Shown here one piece after another: positions 17,818-27,584 of a stretch of DNA of 64,000 bases. The DNA comes from Flavivirga eckloniae (GTDB lineage Bacteria; Bacteroidota; Bacteroidia; Flavobacteriales; Flavobacteriaceae), in contig NZ_CP025791.1 in NCBI RefSeq assembly GCF_002886045.1, positions 1 through 64,000 of the forward strand, written 5' to 3'. The notes beneath the pieces were generated by a model. It did not search any database. It worked only from the letters and a program-made list of their open reading frames with translations, and had not been told where the DNA came from. The translations under genes and the position numbers were made by a program. Position 1 is the first letter of the stretch, and each line of letters begins with the position of its first letter.

Positions 17818-20256
17818 ATGCAATTTTCAGTCAAAAGAATACTTCCCCATGTATTAATTTTAGTAGGGTTTATTGTGCTTTCATTAGCATATTTTAGCCC
17901 GGTTTTAAAAGGAGAAAAGATTTTCCAAAGTGATATCATGCAATATATTGGCATGAGCAAGCAGCAAAAAGATTTTAAGGCAGAAACGGGAGAAGAAACT
18001 TATTGGACAAATAGTGCGTTTGCGGGTATGCCAACCTATCAATTAGGAGCGAGGTATCCTCATAATTATATTAAAAAGCTAGACTCAGCACTTCGATTCT
18101 TACCGCGTCCGGCAGATTATCTGTTTTTGTACCTCTTAAGTTTTTATATCCTGTTATTGGTTTTAAAAGTCGATTTTAAACTTGCAGCACTTGGAGCTAT
18201 TGCTTTTGGCTTTTCTACCTATTTAATAATAATTCTAGGAGTAGGACATAATAGTAAAGCACATGCTATTGCTTATATGCCTTTGGTTTTAAGTGGTATT
18301 TTGCTTGTTTTTCAGAAGAAGTATATTTTAGGGTTCTTGTTAACGGTTGTTGCCATGGGCTTAGAGCTTGTGTCTAACCATTTTCAAATGACCTACTATT
18401 TATTGTTCCTGGTTGTTGTTTTGGGTATTGTATATTTAGTTGATGCGTATAGAAAAAAAATACTACCACATTATTTTAAATCCATAGGGGTTTTAGTTGC
18501 TGCAGTTATTTTGTCTATAGCCTTAAATGCTACAGGTATAATGGCAACACGAGAATATGTAAAGGAAAGCACACGTGGCAAAAGTGAATTAACCATAAAT
18601 CCAGATGGCTCGCCAAAACAAGTAACAAATGGTTTAGATAGGGATTATATTACAGCGTACAGTTATGGTATTCTTGAAACCTTTAACCTTTTTATACCAA
18701 GGTTTATGGGGGGCGGAAACTTTGAAGATGTAGGCAGGGATTCAGGTACTTACGAGGCTTATAGAAAATTGGGAGCCAGTACAGCACAAGCCTTGGAAGA
18801 ATCGAAACGAGCGCCTTTATACTGGGGAAAACAACCTATTGTAGAAGCACCGGCTTATGTTGGAGCTGTTATTTTGTTTTTGTTCGTTTTTGCCTTGTTC
18901 CTGGTTAAAGGGCGATTAAAATGGTGGCTGGTAGGAGGAACTCTACTGTCTTTATTATTGTCTTACGGAAAGAACTTGGGCTTTTTAACAGACTTCTTTA
19001 TTGATTATGTGCCGTTATACAACAAGTTTCGAGCTGTAAGCTCTATTCAAGTTATTTTGGAGTTGTGTATTCCGGCTTTAGCCATTTTCGGATTAGTTAG
19101 ATTGTTTAACGATTTTGAGAAGAAAGAAGAGAAGCTAAAAGCTTTAAAAATTACAACTGCGATAACAGGAGGTTTGGCACTTGTGTTTCTACTGTTTAAA
19201 TCGTCGTTGTTCGACTTTGTGGGGGTGAGAGATGGTCAGTATATACAGGCTTATGGTCAGGATTTTATTAGAGGTATTAAAGAAGACAGGAAAGCTGTTT
19301 TTACTCAAGATACTTTACGTACATTGGTTTTAGTGTTATTGTCTGCAGGTACAATTTTTATGTTTTTACGAGATAAGTTAAAAGAGAAATGGGTGATAAC
19401 TGCATTTTGTGCGCTCATTCTGTTTGATTTGGTAGGTGTAGATAGACGCTATGTGAACAATGATGATTTTGTATCGGCAATTAAAGTAAACAAGCCGTTT
19501 GAAGCTAATGAAGTAGACAAAGAGATTTTAAAAGACAAAACGCATTTTAGAGTATTCGATTTAGTTTCGGGGCCTTCTAAGCCTTCGTACTTTCATAATT
19601 CGTTAAATGGCTACAATGCTGCGGAATTAAAGCGTTATAGAGAGGTTTTCGATTTTTATGTATCTCAAAACAACATCAATGTGCTTAATATGCTCAATAC
19701 CAAGTATATTATTGCTCAAGATGAAAAAAACGCTCTGTTTTCTTATAAGAACGACCAAGCTAATGGTAATGCCTGGTTTGTAAAGAATGTGCAAGAAGTT
19801 CAATCTGCAAATGAAGAAATCAAGCAATTGGATAGCCTACCGAACAAGGTTATGGCTATTTATTCGCAACACAAAGCTTTGAAAAAGCGGGGAGATGTAA
19901 AGCCTAATTATGCGGTAGACTCATTGGCCACTATTAATTTGGTTGAAGTAAAACCAAATTATTTAAAGTATAAATCTGAGAATTCCAACGAAGGGTTTGC
20001 TGTCTTTTCCGAAGTGTACTATGGAAATGGTTGGAAAACGTATATAAACGGCGAAGAGACTTCTTATATGCGTGTTAATTATACATTACGAGGTATGCCG
20101 TTACCAGCAGGAAACCACACTATAGAATTTAAGTTTGACCCGGATGTTGTTAAAACTGGTAGCCGTATTGCTTTAGCGAGTTCCATTTTGTTTGGAATAT
20201 TATTGCTGGGTGGTTTGTTTTATGAATTTAAAGGTTTGTCATTCCTGCGGAAGTAG
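17818..20256 (+). CDS. YfhO-family polytopic membrane protein (GT-C-like glycosyltransferase)
   Basis: The 812-residue protein starts with a membrane helix (VLILVGFIVLSLAYFSPVLKG). An exoplasmic loop with SDIMQYIGMSKQQ and FAGMPTYQLG is followed by about ten more helices, a large exoplasmic domain (about residues 560-760) and a last helix (SSILFGILLLGGLFYEF). The layout fits YfhO, which in Bacillus decorates cell-wall polymers using a lipid-linked sugar. It is followed by a GT4 glycosyltransferase and a flippase, so it probably modifies an exported glycan. The last residues, SFLRK, and the stop are encoded by a dispersed repeat (20238-20260). Confidence 0.85.
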   Translation: MQFSVKRILPHVLILVGFIVLSLAYFSPVLKGEKIFQSDIMQYIGMSKQQKDFKAETGEETYWTNSAFAGMPTYQLGARYPHNYIKKLDSALRFLPRPADYLFLYLLSFYILLLVLKVDFKLAALGAIAFGFSTYLIIILGVGHNSKAHAIAYMPLVLSGILLVFQKKYILGFLLTVVAMGLELVSNHFQMTYYLLFLVVVLGIVYLVDAYRKKILPHYFKSIGVLVAAVILSIALNATGIMATREYVKESTRGKSELTINPDGSPKQVTNGLDRDYITAYSYGILETFNLFIPRFMGGGNFEDVGRDSGTYEAYRKLGASTAQALEESKRAPLYWGKQPIVEAPAYVGAVILFLFVFALFLVKGRLKWWLVGGTLLSLLLSYGKNLGFLTDFFIDYVPLYNKFRAVSSIQVILELCIPALAIFGLVRLFNDFEKKEEKLKALKITTAITGGLALVFLLFKSSLFDFVGVRDGQYIQAYGQDFIRGIKEDRKAVFTQDTLRTLVLVLLSAGTIFMFLRDKLKEKWVITAFCALILFDLVGVDRRYVNNDDFVSAIKVNKPFEANEVDKEILKDKTHFRVFDLVSGPSKPSYFHNSLNGYNAAELKRYREVFDFYVSQNNINVLNMLNTKYIIAQDEKNALFSYKNDQANGNAWFVKNVQEVQSANEEIKQLDSLPNKVMAIYSQHKALKKRGDVKPNYAVDSLATINLVEVKPNYLKYKSENSNEGFAVFSEVYYGNGWKTYINGEETSYMRVNYTLRGMPLPAGNHTIEFKFDPDVVKTGSRIALASSILFGILLLGGLFYEFKGLSFLRK

Positions 20257-20334
20257 GAATTTTAAAAGCTGAAAATAAATAGTTTAAGGATTCCTGCCGA
20301 AGTTTATCTTGAGCGATAGTCGAAAGGCAGGAAT
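20238..20334. repeat. Pair of 'ATTCCTGC' dispersed repeats, one across the yfhO stop codon
   Basis: GTCATTCCTGCGGAAGTAGG (from 20238) forms the last codons of the YfhO gene, including its TAG. A second unit, 20290-20334, begins ATTCCTGCC and ends GGCAGGAAT, a perfect 9-bp stem around an inner TTGAGCGATAGTCGAAA. The second unit ends only 6 bases before the ATG of the glycosyltransferase gene. It could form a hairpin in the mRNA leader. Confidence 0.7.
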
Positions 20335-20340
20335 TATAGG

Positions 20341-21624
20341 ATGAAAAAAAAAGTACTCATAATAACTTATTATTGGCCGCCAGCAGGAGGTCCCGGAGTG
20401 CAACGTTGGTTGAAGTTTGTTAAGTATTTACCTAAATTCCAAATAGAACCTATTGTTTATATTCCAGAAAACCCTAATTATCCACTAGTTGATGAGAGTA
20501 TGGTTTCTGAAATTCCAGAACATGCTACCTATTTAAAACAGCCTATAAAAGAACCTTATAAATTAGCCGGTATATTTTCGAAAAAATCATCGAAAACCAT
20601 CAGCAAAGGGATTATTTCTGATACTAAAAAACAATCTCTCGTTGAAAAGCTATTGCTTTTTATACGAGGAAACTTTTTTATACCCGATGCGCGAATTGGT
20701 TGGGTAAAGCCTTCTGTAGCGTATCTTTATAAATATATTACTGAGAATAATATAGAAACCATAATCACCACAGGACCACCACATAGTTTGCACCTTATTG
20801 GTTTGCAGTTAAAGGAAAGGTTAGGAGTGAATTGGTTGGCAGATTTTAGAGACCCGTGGACAACTATTGGTTATCATAAACAGTTAAAGTTGACAAACGC
20901 TTCTAAAGAAAAACATAAAGCTTTAGAGAAACAGGTTTTAAATACTGCCGATCAAATTATTGTCACCAGTTTCACAACAAAAAAAGAGTTTCAGGAAATA
21001 ACTAATCGCTCCATCGAAGTTATTACGAATGGTTACGATTATGAACCTGCTAGCGAATTTAAGCTAGATTCTAAGTTTTCTATAGCGCATATTGGCTCCT
21101 TGCTGTCTAAACGAAACCCGGAAGTTTTATGGCGCGTATTACGCGAGTTGTTAAAAGAACATGATGATTTTTCGAAAGATTTTCAACTTAATTTTGTTGG
21201 AGCCGTTAGTGATAATGTATTAGAATCTATTAATAGCAATGGATTAAGTGATTATATAAATAAGGTGGGATATGTTTCTCATAAAGAAGCAATTGAATTT
21301 CAGAAAAAATCGCAAGTATTACTACTTATTGAAATAGATTCTGAAGATACGAAATGTATTATACCCGGGAAGTTATTTGAGTACATGGTATCTAACCGTC
21401 CCATTATTGCCATAGGGCCTAAAGATTCTGATGTTGAAAAAATTATTAAAGAAACCAATACGGGAAACTACTTCTGTTATAATGATTATGAGTCGTTAAA
21501 AAGAACTATATTGGAATGCTATAAAGCGTTTCAAAGTAAAGGTTTACAATCGCATCCTATTGGCTTGCAAAAGTACAGTAGGGAAAAGTTGACTCAGCAG
21601 TTAACAGAGTTGATCAAGAAATAA
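20341..21624 (+). CDS. Family 4 (GT-B) glycosyltransferase
   Basis: The 427-residue protein begins KVLIITYYWPPAGGPGVQRWLK, the glycine-rich acceptor loop of GT4 enzymes. The donor half has the conserved acidic/Pro block in IPGKLFEYMVSNRPIIAIGP, where the Glu in FEYM is the usual sugar-nucleotide ligand. WLADFRDPW and VITNGYDY are other family blocks. The sugar and acceptor are unknown. It sits between YfhO and a flippase, all on one strand, which fits synthesis of a surface polysaccharide. A hairpin lies directly ahead of its ATG and may lower its translation. Confidence 0.88.
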   Translation: MKKKVLIITYYWPPAGGPGVQRWLKFVKYLPKFQIEPIVYIPENPNYPLVDESMVSEIPEHATYLKQPIKEPYKLAGIFSKKSSKTISKGIISDTKKQSLVEKLLLFIRGNFFIPDARIGWVKPSVAYLYKYITENNIETIITTGPPHSLHLIGLQLKERLGVNWLADFRDPWTTIGYHKQLKLTNASKEKHKALEKQVLNTADQIIVTSFTTKKEFQEITNRSIEVITNGYDYEPASEFKLDSKFSIAHIGSLLSKRNPEVLWRVLRELLKEHDDFSKDFQLNFVGAVSDNVLESINSNGLSDYINKVGYVSHKEAIEFQKKSQVLLLIEIDSEDTKCIIPGKLFEYMVSNRPIIAIGPKDSDVEKIIKETNTGNYFCYNDYESLKRTILECYKAFQSKGLQSHPIGLQKYSREKLTQQLTELIKK

Positions 21625-21700
21625 AAGTATAAAAAACAAATTCCAATTTATTTTGATTTTGAGCGTTTATGGAATTTAATTATCAATATTTAAACAGTTA

Positions 21701-23158
21701 ATGGGACTAGTTGCTTCACAATCTTTTAAAAACGTTATTTCAACATATTTAGGTTTTTTTGTCGGAGCGATTAATACATTATTTCTATATACTGAGTTTC
21801 TTAGTGACGAGTATTACGGTATGGTTGGGTATATGCTGTCTTTAGCCTATGTTATTATGCCTTTAATGTCCTTTGGTGCTCACAATACCCTGATTAAGTT
21901 TTATTCATCGTTTAAAACACGTGTGTCCTTAAATAGCTTTTTAACACTCATGCTGTTCTTGCCGTTTATCATCACGATTCCGTTGAGTTTTTTTAGTTAT
22001 GTATGTTATGATACTATTGCAGATTTTTTATCTAAAGAAAATGACATTATTAGTGGTTATATATGGCATGTTATAGTTATAGCGCTTGCTTTGGCCTATT
22101 TTGAGGTGTTTTTTGCTTGGGCTAAGGTGCAAATGCAAACTGTGTTTGGAAATTTTATGAAAGAGGTTTTCCATCGAATAGGAACTATGGTGCTGTTGTT
22201 TTTATTGCATTTTAATGTAGTTGATGTTGAGCAGTTTATGATTGGATTGGTTTGTGTTTATGTTTTAAGAATGTTTGTTATGAACGCATATGCGTTTAGT
22301 GTTAAACTTCCAGTTATTACTTTTAAAAAGGTAAATGGGGTAAGTAGCATTTTTAAGTATTCATTTTTAATAATTATAGCTGGGTCTATTGCTACTATTT
22401 TTTTAGATGTGGATAAGGTTATGCTGGGCGCTTATATTAAAATTGAAGAAATAGCGTATTATAATGTAGCTGTTTTTATAGCTGCAGTAATTGCAGTGCC
22501 CCAAAAATCGATGAATCAAATACTATTGCCTTTATCTGCCAAGTATTTAAATGAAAAGGATTTTGATGCTTTGGAAGACTTGTACAAAAAGAGCTCGTTG
22601 AATTTATTTATTATTAGTGGGTTTATTTTTCTGCTTATAGTTTTAAATATTGATCAGTTATATTATATCATTCCAGAAGAATTTAATGGAGGACTGTTTG
22701 TTGTGTTTATAATTAGTGTTGGTAAACTATATGATGCTATTTTAGGGAGTAACAATGCTATTTTATTCAATAGCGATTATTATAGAGTAGTGCTCTATTT
22801 AGGAGTTGCCCTAGTTATATTAATGATTGTTTTAAATATGGTTTTCATCCCCTTGTTTGGTATAGATGGAGCAGCTTTGGCAACCTTTATAGCCATTTTT
22901 GTATACAACTCCATAAAACTGCTGTTCGTTTATAAGAAGTTTCAAATTCATCCTTTTACATCCAATGTGCTTAGAATAACGGGCTTAATAACTTTAAGTG
23001 TATTGCTTTTTTATTTTTGGGAATTCCCATTTCATCCTTTTGTAAATATTGCTTTAAAATCGGCTTTAATCACTGCATTGTATGTGTTTGTAGTTTATAG
23101 GTTTAAGTTTTCTGAGGATATTTCCGCACTTATTGAGCGCTATTTGAAGATTAAATAA
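21701..23158 (+). CDS. Polysaccharide flippase (Wzx/MATE-like)
   Basis: This 485-residue protein has about 14 membrane helices and the start typical of oligosaccharide flippases (SFKNVISTYLGFFVGAINTL). GSIATIFLDVDKVMLGAYI in the middle carries charged residues inside a helix, as in Wzx proteins. It should move a lipid-linked glycan from the inner to the outer face of the inner membrane. It lies 76 bases after the GT4 gene and is last in the YfhO-GT4-flippase run. The MITE-like copy 2 lies just after its stop. Confidence 0.85.
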   Translation: MGLVASQSFKNVISTYLGFFVGAINTLFLYTEFLSDEYYGMVGYMLSLAYVIMPLMSFGAHNTLIKFYSSFKTRVSLNSFLTLMLFLPFIITIPLSFFSYVCYDTIADFLSKENDIISGYIWHVIVIALALAYFEVFFAWAKVQMQTVFGNFMKEVFHRIGTMVLLFLLHFNVVDVEQFMIGLVCVYVLRMFVMNAYAFSVKLPVITFKKVNGVSSIFKYSFLIIIAGSIATIFLDVDKVMLGAYIKIEEIAYYNVAVFIAAVIAVPQKSMNQILLPLSAKYLNEKDFDALEDLYKKSSLNLFIISGFIFLLIVLNIDQLYYIIPEEFNGGLFVVFIISVGKLYDAILGSNNAILFNSDYYRVVLYLGVALVILMIVLNMVFIPLFGIDGAALATFIAIFVYNSIKLLFVYKKFQIHPFTSNVLRITGLITLSVLLFYFWEFPFHPFVNIALKSALITALYVFVVYRFKFSEDISALIERYLKIK

Positions 23159-23202
23159 CGTGAACCCGAAGTAAATCAAAACAATGCTTTACAATGTCGA
23201 CA

Positions 23203-23522
23203 CCTACCTGTAGTCAGCTACGGTGTAACTACAAATATGGCTGTATATTAAATAATAATTCTACATAGATAGACACTAATTTCACGAATTATCACAAATT
23301 ATTTACTAATAAATAATCTTTATTTACTTATTAGTAAATTAAAGTGCAGGAGTATAATAGAATTAAATTAGGGTTTGGATTGTAAAGATTGACTGAAAGT
23401 CTGATTCGTGATTATGAATAGTATATGATCATCCATTATATTGAGGTTAAATCCGTGCAAATTTGTGTAATTCGTGGCTTGATTAAAGAGATATGAGGAC
23501 ACCATAGCTGCTGACAGGTAGG
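23203..23522. mobile_element. MITE-like element, copy 2 (about 320 bp, about 24-bp TIRs)
   Basis: The left end is CCTACCTGTAGTCAGCTACG (23203 on) and the right end is its imperfect reverse complement (about 23498-23522, ACACCATAGCTGCTGACAGG). The inner pair CACGAATTATCACAAA and TTTGTGTAATTCGTGG is kept as in copy 1. The copies match block by block with small indels, including ATAATAGAATTAAAT and GTCTGATTCGTGATTATGAA. It carries no frame and lies between two convergent genes. The rest of the 23159-23647 gap holds only the terminator at 23591-23624. Confidence 0.75.
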
Positions 23523-23590
23523 CTCTTCAATAGCTACGCTATATACGTTCAAGTTAAATGTATTAAATGGTAAGGCCTTTAAAAAACGAA

Positions 23591-23624
23591 AAAACCATCA
23601 AAAGATAAATCCCTTGATGGTTTT
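23591..23624. terminator. Bidirectional terminator at the end of the spr-like operon
   Basis: An 11-bp stem, AAAACCATCAA (23591-23601) with TTGATGGTTTT (23614-23624), lies 23 bases beyond the OmpA stop. It has runs of A on one side and T on the other, so it can work for both strands. Confidence 0.8.
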
Positions 23625-23647
23625 AATTATTATTGAACTAGCTTAAA

Positions 23648-25567
23648 TTATTCCATTTTAATCACAATAAATTGTGTACGTCTGTTTAATTGATGTTCTT
23701 CCTCTGTACAATTGGTATTGTCATCACAATCATTAATCAATTTTTGCTCACCATAACCTTTGTATTCAGTTATTCTGGCAGGATCTACACCTTTATCGAT
23801 TAGATACTTGTATGTAGCTTTAGCTCTACCTAGAGAGAGTCTGTCGTTGTATCTTGATGAACCTCTGGAATCGGTATGCGATTCTATTTTTATTACCATA
23901 TTCGGGTACGTGTTCATCATTAAATTAACTATTCTATCTAACTCGGCAGTACCATCGCTTCTAATATCGAACTTATTAAAGTCAAAATAAATAGGATAGA
24001 GCTCTGTAATTGGTAAAACTTTTTCAACTTGATTTAGGTGGAAGTTTTCTGTAATACTGGTAACCTTTTTTTCTACACCTTTAGAGGTTACATGTCTGGT
24101 ATCGTCTATATAGTCTTCTTTTTTAATGTTTAATATATAGTCTGTATCTCTATCGATGTTTATATCGTAATTTCCGTCTTCATCAGTTTTCAGGAGGGCT
24201 ATTTGTTTATTGTTGCCGTCTAGTAACGTAACTATAGCATTAGGTACTGGAGCATTTGTTTTAACATCTGTTATGGTACCTTCTATTTTTAATTGTGGCA
24301 CTCTGTCGTAAGCATAAATATCGTCACCACCAACACCTCCATTTCTATTAGATGCGAAATACCCGGATAATCCATCGTCGTTCATAAAGAATGAAAAATC
24401 GTCTTTACTAGAGTTTACTGGAACACCAAGATTTAAAACACTAATAATGTTATTGGTTTTGTCTGAAACGGTTCCAAAGATGTCTAGCAAACCTAATCCC
24501 GGATGCCCATCTGAAGCAAAGAAAAGGACACCTTCACTGTTAACAAAAGGGAATCTCTCATTTTTATCTGTGTTAACCACATTACCTAAGTTTTGTGGTT
24601 TGCCATAAGAGCCATTGCTATTTACATCTACATAATAAATATCTGTTCCGCCAAAACCATCTGGCATATTGGATGCAAAATATAATTTCGTTTCGTCGCT
24701 ATTCAAAGCCGGATGTCCGTTGGAATAATCATCGTTATTAAAAGGAAGTTCTTCAACATTAGTCCATTTGCCATCAATTAAGGATGCCTTATAGATTTTA
24801 AGGTTTGTCATGCCTTCTGCATCTTTCCCTAAAACATCTTTATTGTAATTGTTTCTAGAGAAATAAATGGTTTTACCATCCTTAGTTATGGTTATTGGTC
24901 CTTCGTGATACACGGAATTAATATCGCCTTTAAGTCTAGACTTATGATCTACAATACTGTCGTTAGCACTTTTATCGGTAACATAAATGTCTAAAAAGGG
25001 CTCTTCGTTCCAGCCATATATGTGTTTTTTAGTAACACCCTCGTTTCTTGATGAGGCAAAGTAAATTTTACCATCGTGCTCGTATGCTCCAAAATCACTA
25101 TACTTTGAATTGAAGTTAACATCTGTTAAAAAGTATTGTTGTTTTGCATTGAAAATGGAATTAATAAAATCGGGATCTTTTGAAAGCCTTTCTTCATTTA
25201 CTTCTCCTCCCGCTTTTTTAAAGCGTCTCATCCAAACACGAGATTCTTTATAGGCTTTTACACCCCTTAAGGCTTGTGCATAGTTGTAATAATATGCAAT
25301 AGGCACATTAGGTTGTTCTACCGCCTTTTTATAATATACAACAGCACTGTCTGGGTTTCGTAAAAACGCATAACTGTCTGCTAATTGCCTGGTGGCATAA
25401 TCGGCATTAAAATCTTTTTCTATAAGATTGTGATACACCTGAACAGCATTAACAAACGAAAATTTATTAAATAAGTTATCCGCTTTTTTTTGAGTGCCAT
25501 ATTGGGCTAGTGCCGAAAAGCTTAATAACAATATAATACTAGTTAATATATGATGTTTTGCTCTCAT
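23648..25567 (-). CDS. OmpA-family protein with TPR, PD40 propeller and regulatory domain (copy A)
   Basis: The 639-residue protein has a signal peptide ending SALAQ, then TPR-like helices (about 30-120). A PD40 propeller follows, with repeated YFAS/YFSR strands (IYFASSRNEG, LYFASNMPDG, GYFASNRNGG; about 150-400). Next come a carboxypeptidase-regulatory-like domain (about 405-490) and a C-terminal OmpA domain (YFDFNKFDIRSDG and IESHTDSRGSSRYNDRLS), which binds peptidoglycan. The layout matches PorE-like T9SS accessory proteins and the OmpA protein near sprF in Flavobacterium. It should tie the SprF/adhesin export complex to the cell wall. It is a close paralogue of the next gene, of identical length. 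Confidence 0.88.
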   Translation of the reverse strand: MRAKHHILTSIILLLSFSALAQYGTQKKADNLFNKFSFVNAVQVYHNLIEKDFNADYATRQLADSYAFLRNPDSAVVYYKKAVEQPNVPIAYYYNYAQALRGVKAYKESRVWMRRFKKAGGEVNEERLSKDPDFINSIFNAKQQYFLTDVNFNSKYSDFGAYEHDGKIYFASSRNEGVTKKHIYGWNEEPFLDIYVTDKSANDSIVDHKSRLKGDINSVYHEGPITITKDGKTIYFSRNNYNKDVLGKDAEGMTNLKIYKASLIDGKWTNVEELPFNNDDYSNGHPALNSDETKLYFASNMPDGFGGTDIYYVDVNSNGSYGKPQNLGNVVNTDKNERFPFVNSEGVLFFASDGHPGLGLLDIFGTVSDKTNNIISVLNLGVPVNSSKDDFSFFMNDDGLSGYFASNRNGGVGGDDIYAYDRVPQLKIEGTITDVKTNAPVPNAIVTLLDGNNKQIALLKTDEDGNYDINIDRDTDYILNIKKEDYIDDTRHVTSKGVEKKVTSITENFHLNQVEKVLPITELYPIYFDFNKFDIRSDGTAELDRIVNLMMNTYPNMVIKIESHTDSRGSSRYNDRLSLGRAKATYKYLIDKGVDPARITEYKGYGEQKLINDCDDNTNCTEEEHQLNRRTQFIVIKME

Positions 25568-25653
25568 GGGGTCAATTAGTTTTAATTAAAAGACTATGCT
25601 AATTCGAGATAGTTTTTTAGTTATTTTATAAACGTATTGGGTTAGTTGTGGTG

Positions 25654-27573
25654 TTATTCCATTTTCACAACTATAAATTGAGTACGTCTGTTTAATTGAT
25701 GTTGTTCCTCTTCACAGTCTTCACCATCTTCACATCCATTAGTTAACCTACGTTCTCCAAAACCTTGATGTTCTGTAATTCTTTCCGGTTTTATACCTTT
25801 GGAAATTAAGTAATCGTATGTTGAATTTGCTCTATCTATAGATAATCTATCATTGTATGTTAAGTCTCCTCTGGAATCGGTATGCGACTCTATTCTAATA
25901 ATCATATCTGGATAGTCGTTTTGCATTAGGCTAACAATTTTATCCAGCTCTAAAGCAGCATCTTTTCTAATATCGTATTTGTTGAAATCGAAATAAATCG
26001 TGTTCAACTCAGCAAGTTTTATAACATTAGGTACCGGGTTCAATAGTAAATTGGCATTAATGGTAATGAGCTCGGTTTGAATGTTTTTTGAGGTAAAATG
26101 TCTGTAGTCGTCAATGTATTTGTCCTGACTCGCCACAATTTTATAATCTTCGTTTCTGTCGATATTTATTTGATAGTAACCGTTTTCATCTGTTTCCATA
26201 TAGGCAATTTGGTTGCCGTTTTTGTCGAACAAAGTAATTATGGCATGTGCTACAGGATTCATATTAATGGCATCTGTTACAACACCTTCTACATGTAATA
26301 CAGGTTTTCTGTGGTATGCGTAAATATCGTCGTCGCCACGTCCTCCTTTTCTGTTAGATGCAAAATACCCTGTTATACCATTTTCATTCATGGTAAACGA
26401 GAAATCATCTTTATTGGAGTTAACAGGAATTCCTAAGTTTATAACGTCGGCAATGCCACCGTCTTCTCCTTTAATGGTTCCAAAGATATCGTACAGTCCT
26501 AAACCAGGATGTCCGTCTGAAGAGAAGAATAAAACACCTTCATTGTTAATAAAGGGAAATCCTTCCGAGCTTTCTGTATTTACAATATTTCCAACATTTT
26601 GAGGTTCTCCTAAGGAGCCATCAGGATTGATGTCTACCTCATAAATATCTGAACCACCATATCCGCCAGGCCTATCTGATGCAAAGTATAATTTGGTTTC
26701 ATCAACGTTTAAGGCGGCATGCTGTGTAGAAAAATCATCACTGTTTATGGATAAGTCTTCAATATTTGTCCATACGCTGTCCTGAAGGGTTGCTCTGTAT
26801 ATTTTCATGTTAGTTAACCCTTTTCTATCTTTTCTTTCACCAGCTTCCTTGGTAAAGTTATTGCTGGAAAAGTACATGGTATGCCCATTTTTTGTAATGG
26901 TTACCGGACCATCGTGATATATAGAGTTTACATCTCCTTTTATTTTTGCTGAATGATTTACATTTCTTCTGGTACCTACATCGGCTACATAAATATCCAG
27001 GAAAGGTTGTTCGTTCCAACCGTACAAACGTTTTATGGCAACACCTTCGTCTCTGGATGAAGCAAAATAGACTTTACCATTATGTTCGAAAGCTCCAAAG
27101 TCGCTGTATTTTGAATTGAATCGGATTTTATCTAAAAAGTATTGTTGTTTAGCACCAAAAACACTGGTGATAAAGTTGGCGTCTTTAGAAAAGTCGTTTG
27201 ATTTTACAACACCTCCAGAATCTTTGTAACGCTGCAACCAAACTTGCGAGTCTTCATATTTTTTCATGCCTCGAAGCGATTGTGCGTATTTATAGTAATA
27301 CTCTATAGGTACGTTTTTTTGCTTAACTACATTTTTATAAAATCTAGAGGCGTTTCTCGGGTCTCTTAAATAAGCATAACAGTCTGCTAACTGTCGTGTA
27401 GCATAATCTCTGTTGTAGTTATTTTGAATAAGCTCTCTGTAAACTTTAGCTGCTTTTACGAAAGAGAATTTATTGAATAATGTATCGGCTCTTTTTTGTT
27501 TTCCTTGTTGAGAAAAGGCTGAAAAGCTTAACATTAAAGCGATACAGACTAATATGTAGTTTTTATTTTTCAT
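25654..27573 (-). CDS. OmpA-family protein with TPR, PD40 propeller and regulatory domain (copy B)
   Basis: Same domain order and the same 639-residue length as copy A: signal peptide ending FSAFSQ, TPR helices, PD40 strands (VYFASSRDEG, LYFASDRPGG, GYFASNRKGG), a regulatory beta domain (LHVEGVVTDAINMNPVAHA) and OmpA (YFDFNKYDIRKDAALELD, IESHTDSRGDLTYNDRLS). Clearly a tandem duplicate. It lies 11 bases from sprF and 86 from copy A, so all are probably on one mRNA. Two diverged copies may form a hetero-complex or serve different cargo. Confidence 0.88.
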   Translation of the reverse strand: MKNKNYILVCIALMLSFSAFSQQGKQKRADTLFNKFSFVKAAKVYRELIQNNYNRDYATRQLADCYAYLRDPRNASRFYKNVVKQKNVPIEYYYKYAQSLRGMKKYEDSQVWLQRYKDSGGVVKSNDFSKDANFITSVFGAKQQYFLDKIRFNSKYSDFGAFEHNGKVYFASSRDEGVAIKRLYGWNEQPFLDIYVADVGTRRNVNHSAKIKGDVNSIYHDGPVTITKNGHTMYFSSNNFTKEAGERKDRKGLTNMKIYRATLQDSVWTNIEDLSINSDDFSTQHAALNVDETKLYFASDRPGGYGGSDIYEVDINPDGSLGEPQNVGNIVNTESSEGFPFINNEGVLFFSSDGHPGLGLYDIFGTIKGEDGGIADVINLGIPVNSNKDDFSFTMNENGITGYFASNRKGGRGDDDIYAYHRKPVLHVEGVVTDAINMNPVAHAIITLFDKNGNQIAYMETDENGYYQINIDRNEDYKIVASQDKYIDDYRHFTSKNIQTELITINANLLLNPVPNVIKLAELNTIYFDFNKYDIRKDAALELDKIVSLMQNDYPDMIIRIESHTDSRGDLTYNDRLSIDRANSTYDYLISKGIKPERITEHQGFGERRLTNGCEDGEDCEEEQHQLNRRTQFIVVKME

Positions 27574-27584
27574 ATAAAATCCAA

